Assembly: GCF_900109745.1 (NCBI RefSeq)
Contig: NZ_FOAV01000004.1
Location: 1-64,000, forward strand
Length of the DNA stretch: 64,000 bases
Direction: 5' to 3'
From: Roseateles sp. YR242
GTDB lineage: Bacteria > Pseudomonadota > Gammaproteobacteria > Burkholderiales > Burkholderiaceae_C
The position numbers were made by a program, and so were the translations under genes. This document shows, one piece after another, positions 63,307 through 64,000 of the stretch (positions within the stretch are counted from its first letter, which is position 1; each line of letters begins with the position of its first letter). Below the pieces are notes generated by a model. That model had not been told where the DNA came from. It made no database searches and worked only from the letters and a program-made list of their open reading frames with translations.

Positions 63307-63843
63307 TTACTGCTGCCTGTATTGCGGCTGCTGGTACTGTGGCTGCTGCGATTGCGGCTGATACTGCTGTTGCTGGGATTGTGGCGCCGTCGTCGCGGGG
63401 GCACGCATGACACGGGTCTTGCCGCCGGTGGTCACCAGGATCACCGGCTCGCCCGGTTGCCAGGTTTCCGCACCCTTGGCTTGCACGATGGCGCGGCGTT
63501 CACCGTTGCGCATCTGCAGCAGCAGCTCCACGGCGTCTTCCTTGGTGGCGCTGCGCTCCACAGCATTGCCGAGGGCGGCGCCGGCCACGGCACCCAGCAC
63601 ACCCACCACCAGGCCATCACGACGACCACCCACGCTGCCACCGGCCACGCCGCCAGCGATGGCACCGGTCAAGGCGCCGGCGCCGCTCTGGCTGCCGTCC
63701 ACGGTCACCGGGCGGGCGGAGAGAAGAGTGGCGTCCTGCACCTGCGAGAGGCGCTGCGCGTCGCCGCGCTGGATCACATCCGGGTTGGAGGTCTGGCAGG
63801 CGGCAAGCAGGGCCACCATCGAGACAATCAGCAGCTTTTTCAT
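63307..63843 (-). CDS. glycine-zipper lipoprotein with glutamine-rich tail
   Basis: A 178-residue lipoprotein (lipobox VALLAAC at about residue 16; ATG 63843 chosen over an upstream in-frame Met because it gives a proper signal peptide). Residues about 55-100 form a glycine-zipper membrane motif (GALTGAIAGGVAGGSVGGRR and VLGAVAGAALGNAVERSA), as in SlyB/Pcp outer-membrane lipoproteins. The last 22 residues are Gln/Tyr/Pro-rich and low-complexity. Likely an outer-membrane envelope-stress or structural lipoprotein. Confidence 0.85.
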   Translation of the reverse strand: MKKLLIVSMVALLAACQTSNPDVIQRGDAQRLSQVQDATLLSARPVTVDGSQSGAGALTGAIAGGVAGGSVGGRRDGLVVGVLGAVAGAALGNAVERSATKEDAVELLLQMRNGERRAIVQAKGAETWQPGEPVILVTTGGKTRVMRAPATTAPQSQQQQYQPQSQQPQYQQPQYRQQ

Positions 63844-64000
63844 AATCGGAACTCCATGACGGTAGGGGCCCAACGCCACCTGCCGCAGCCGGGTTGACCC
63901 GGCAACAAGACTTTACCCATGCAGGGTCGCAGGCATCACCGTCCCTCTCAGATGGGGGCGGCGACCCTGATGACAAGAACTGTACTCCTGTCATCGGGTC

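Overview
The window is GC-rich, densely packed proteobacterial chromosome. A PEP-CTERM protein, a cyo-type quinol oxidase linked to a RegB/RegA pair, a NodT/HlyD/FUSC efflux operon and a tartrate dehydrogenase together suggest a betaproteobacterium of the order Burkholderiales (Roseateles/Mitsuaria/Rubrivivax-like). This placement is inference from gene content; there is no rRNA in the window. No tRNA, rRNA or CRISPR array was found.

Region 1 (1-6.4 kb): the end of an IS3-family element, then a compact RiPP (ribosomally made, modified peptide) locus. On the minus strand it encodes an ATP-grasp ligase, a single-chain fusion of leader-binding domain, SagB-type dehydrogenase and YcaO cyclodehydratase, a 68-residue candidate precursor peptide, and a 2-oxoglutarate/Fe(II) oxygenase. 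A GT-B glycosyltransferase is divergent from it. A short LanC-like relic lies in the divergent gap.

Region 2 (6.4-29.1 kb): one long minus-strand operon starting at fliQ: fliQ-fliR-flhB-flhA-flgF-flgG-flgA-flgH-flgI-flgB-flgC-fliE-fliF-fliG'-fliH-fliI-fliJ-fliK-flgD-flgE-(two-SpoA protein)-fliO-fliP-fliA, then a TPR protein and a GT4 glycosyltransferase. It encodes a complete export gate, rod, P and L rings and hook. It has no flagellin, cap, hook-filament junction, flgJ, flgM, stator or chemotaxis gene. FliG is cut to about 190 residues without the torque domain. FliM and FliN are replaced by one SctQ-like protein with two SpoA domains and no CheY-binding N-terminus. The simplest reading is a non-rotating, flagellum-derived secretion apparatus. 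Its location beside a RiPP factory and two glycosyltransferases suggests it may export a modified peptide, but that link is hypothesis.

Region 3 (29.1-44.3 kb): a gene-poor stretch with a small inverted-repeat element, then assorted metabolic and signalling genes: a VOC protein, an alpha/beta hydrolase, a PPOX-reductase-ferredoxin fusion, a class V aminotransferase, DUF4256, a TonB-dependent receptor, a TerB-like protein with three 32-residue repeats, a TPR diguanylate cyclase with a coupled micro-ORF, and an FMN reductase-like protein.

Region 4 (44.3-56.1 kb): a PEP-CTERM protein with a PHP-type secreted lipoprotein; a MarR-controlled efflux operon (MarR, FUSC, DUF1656, HlyD, NodT) divergent from tartrate dehydrogenase across a perfect palindrome; and a metabolite:proton symporter.

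Region 5 (56.3-64 kb): cyoABCD, a SURF1 protein and a RegB/RegA redox two-component pair in one plus-strand run, then a glycine-zipper lipoprotein on the other strand.
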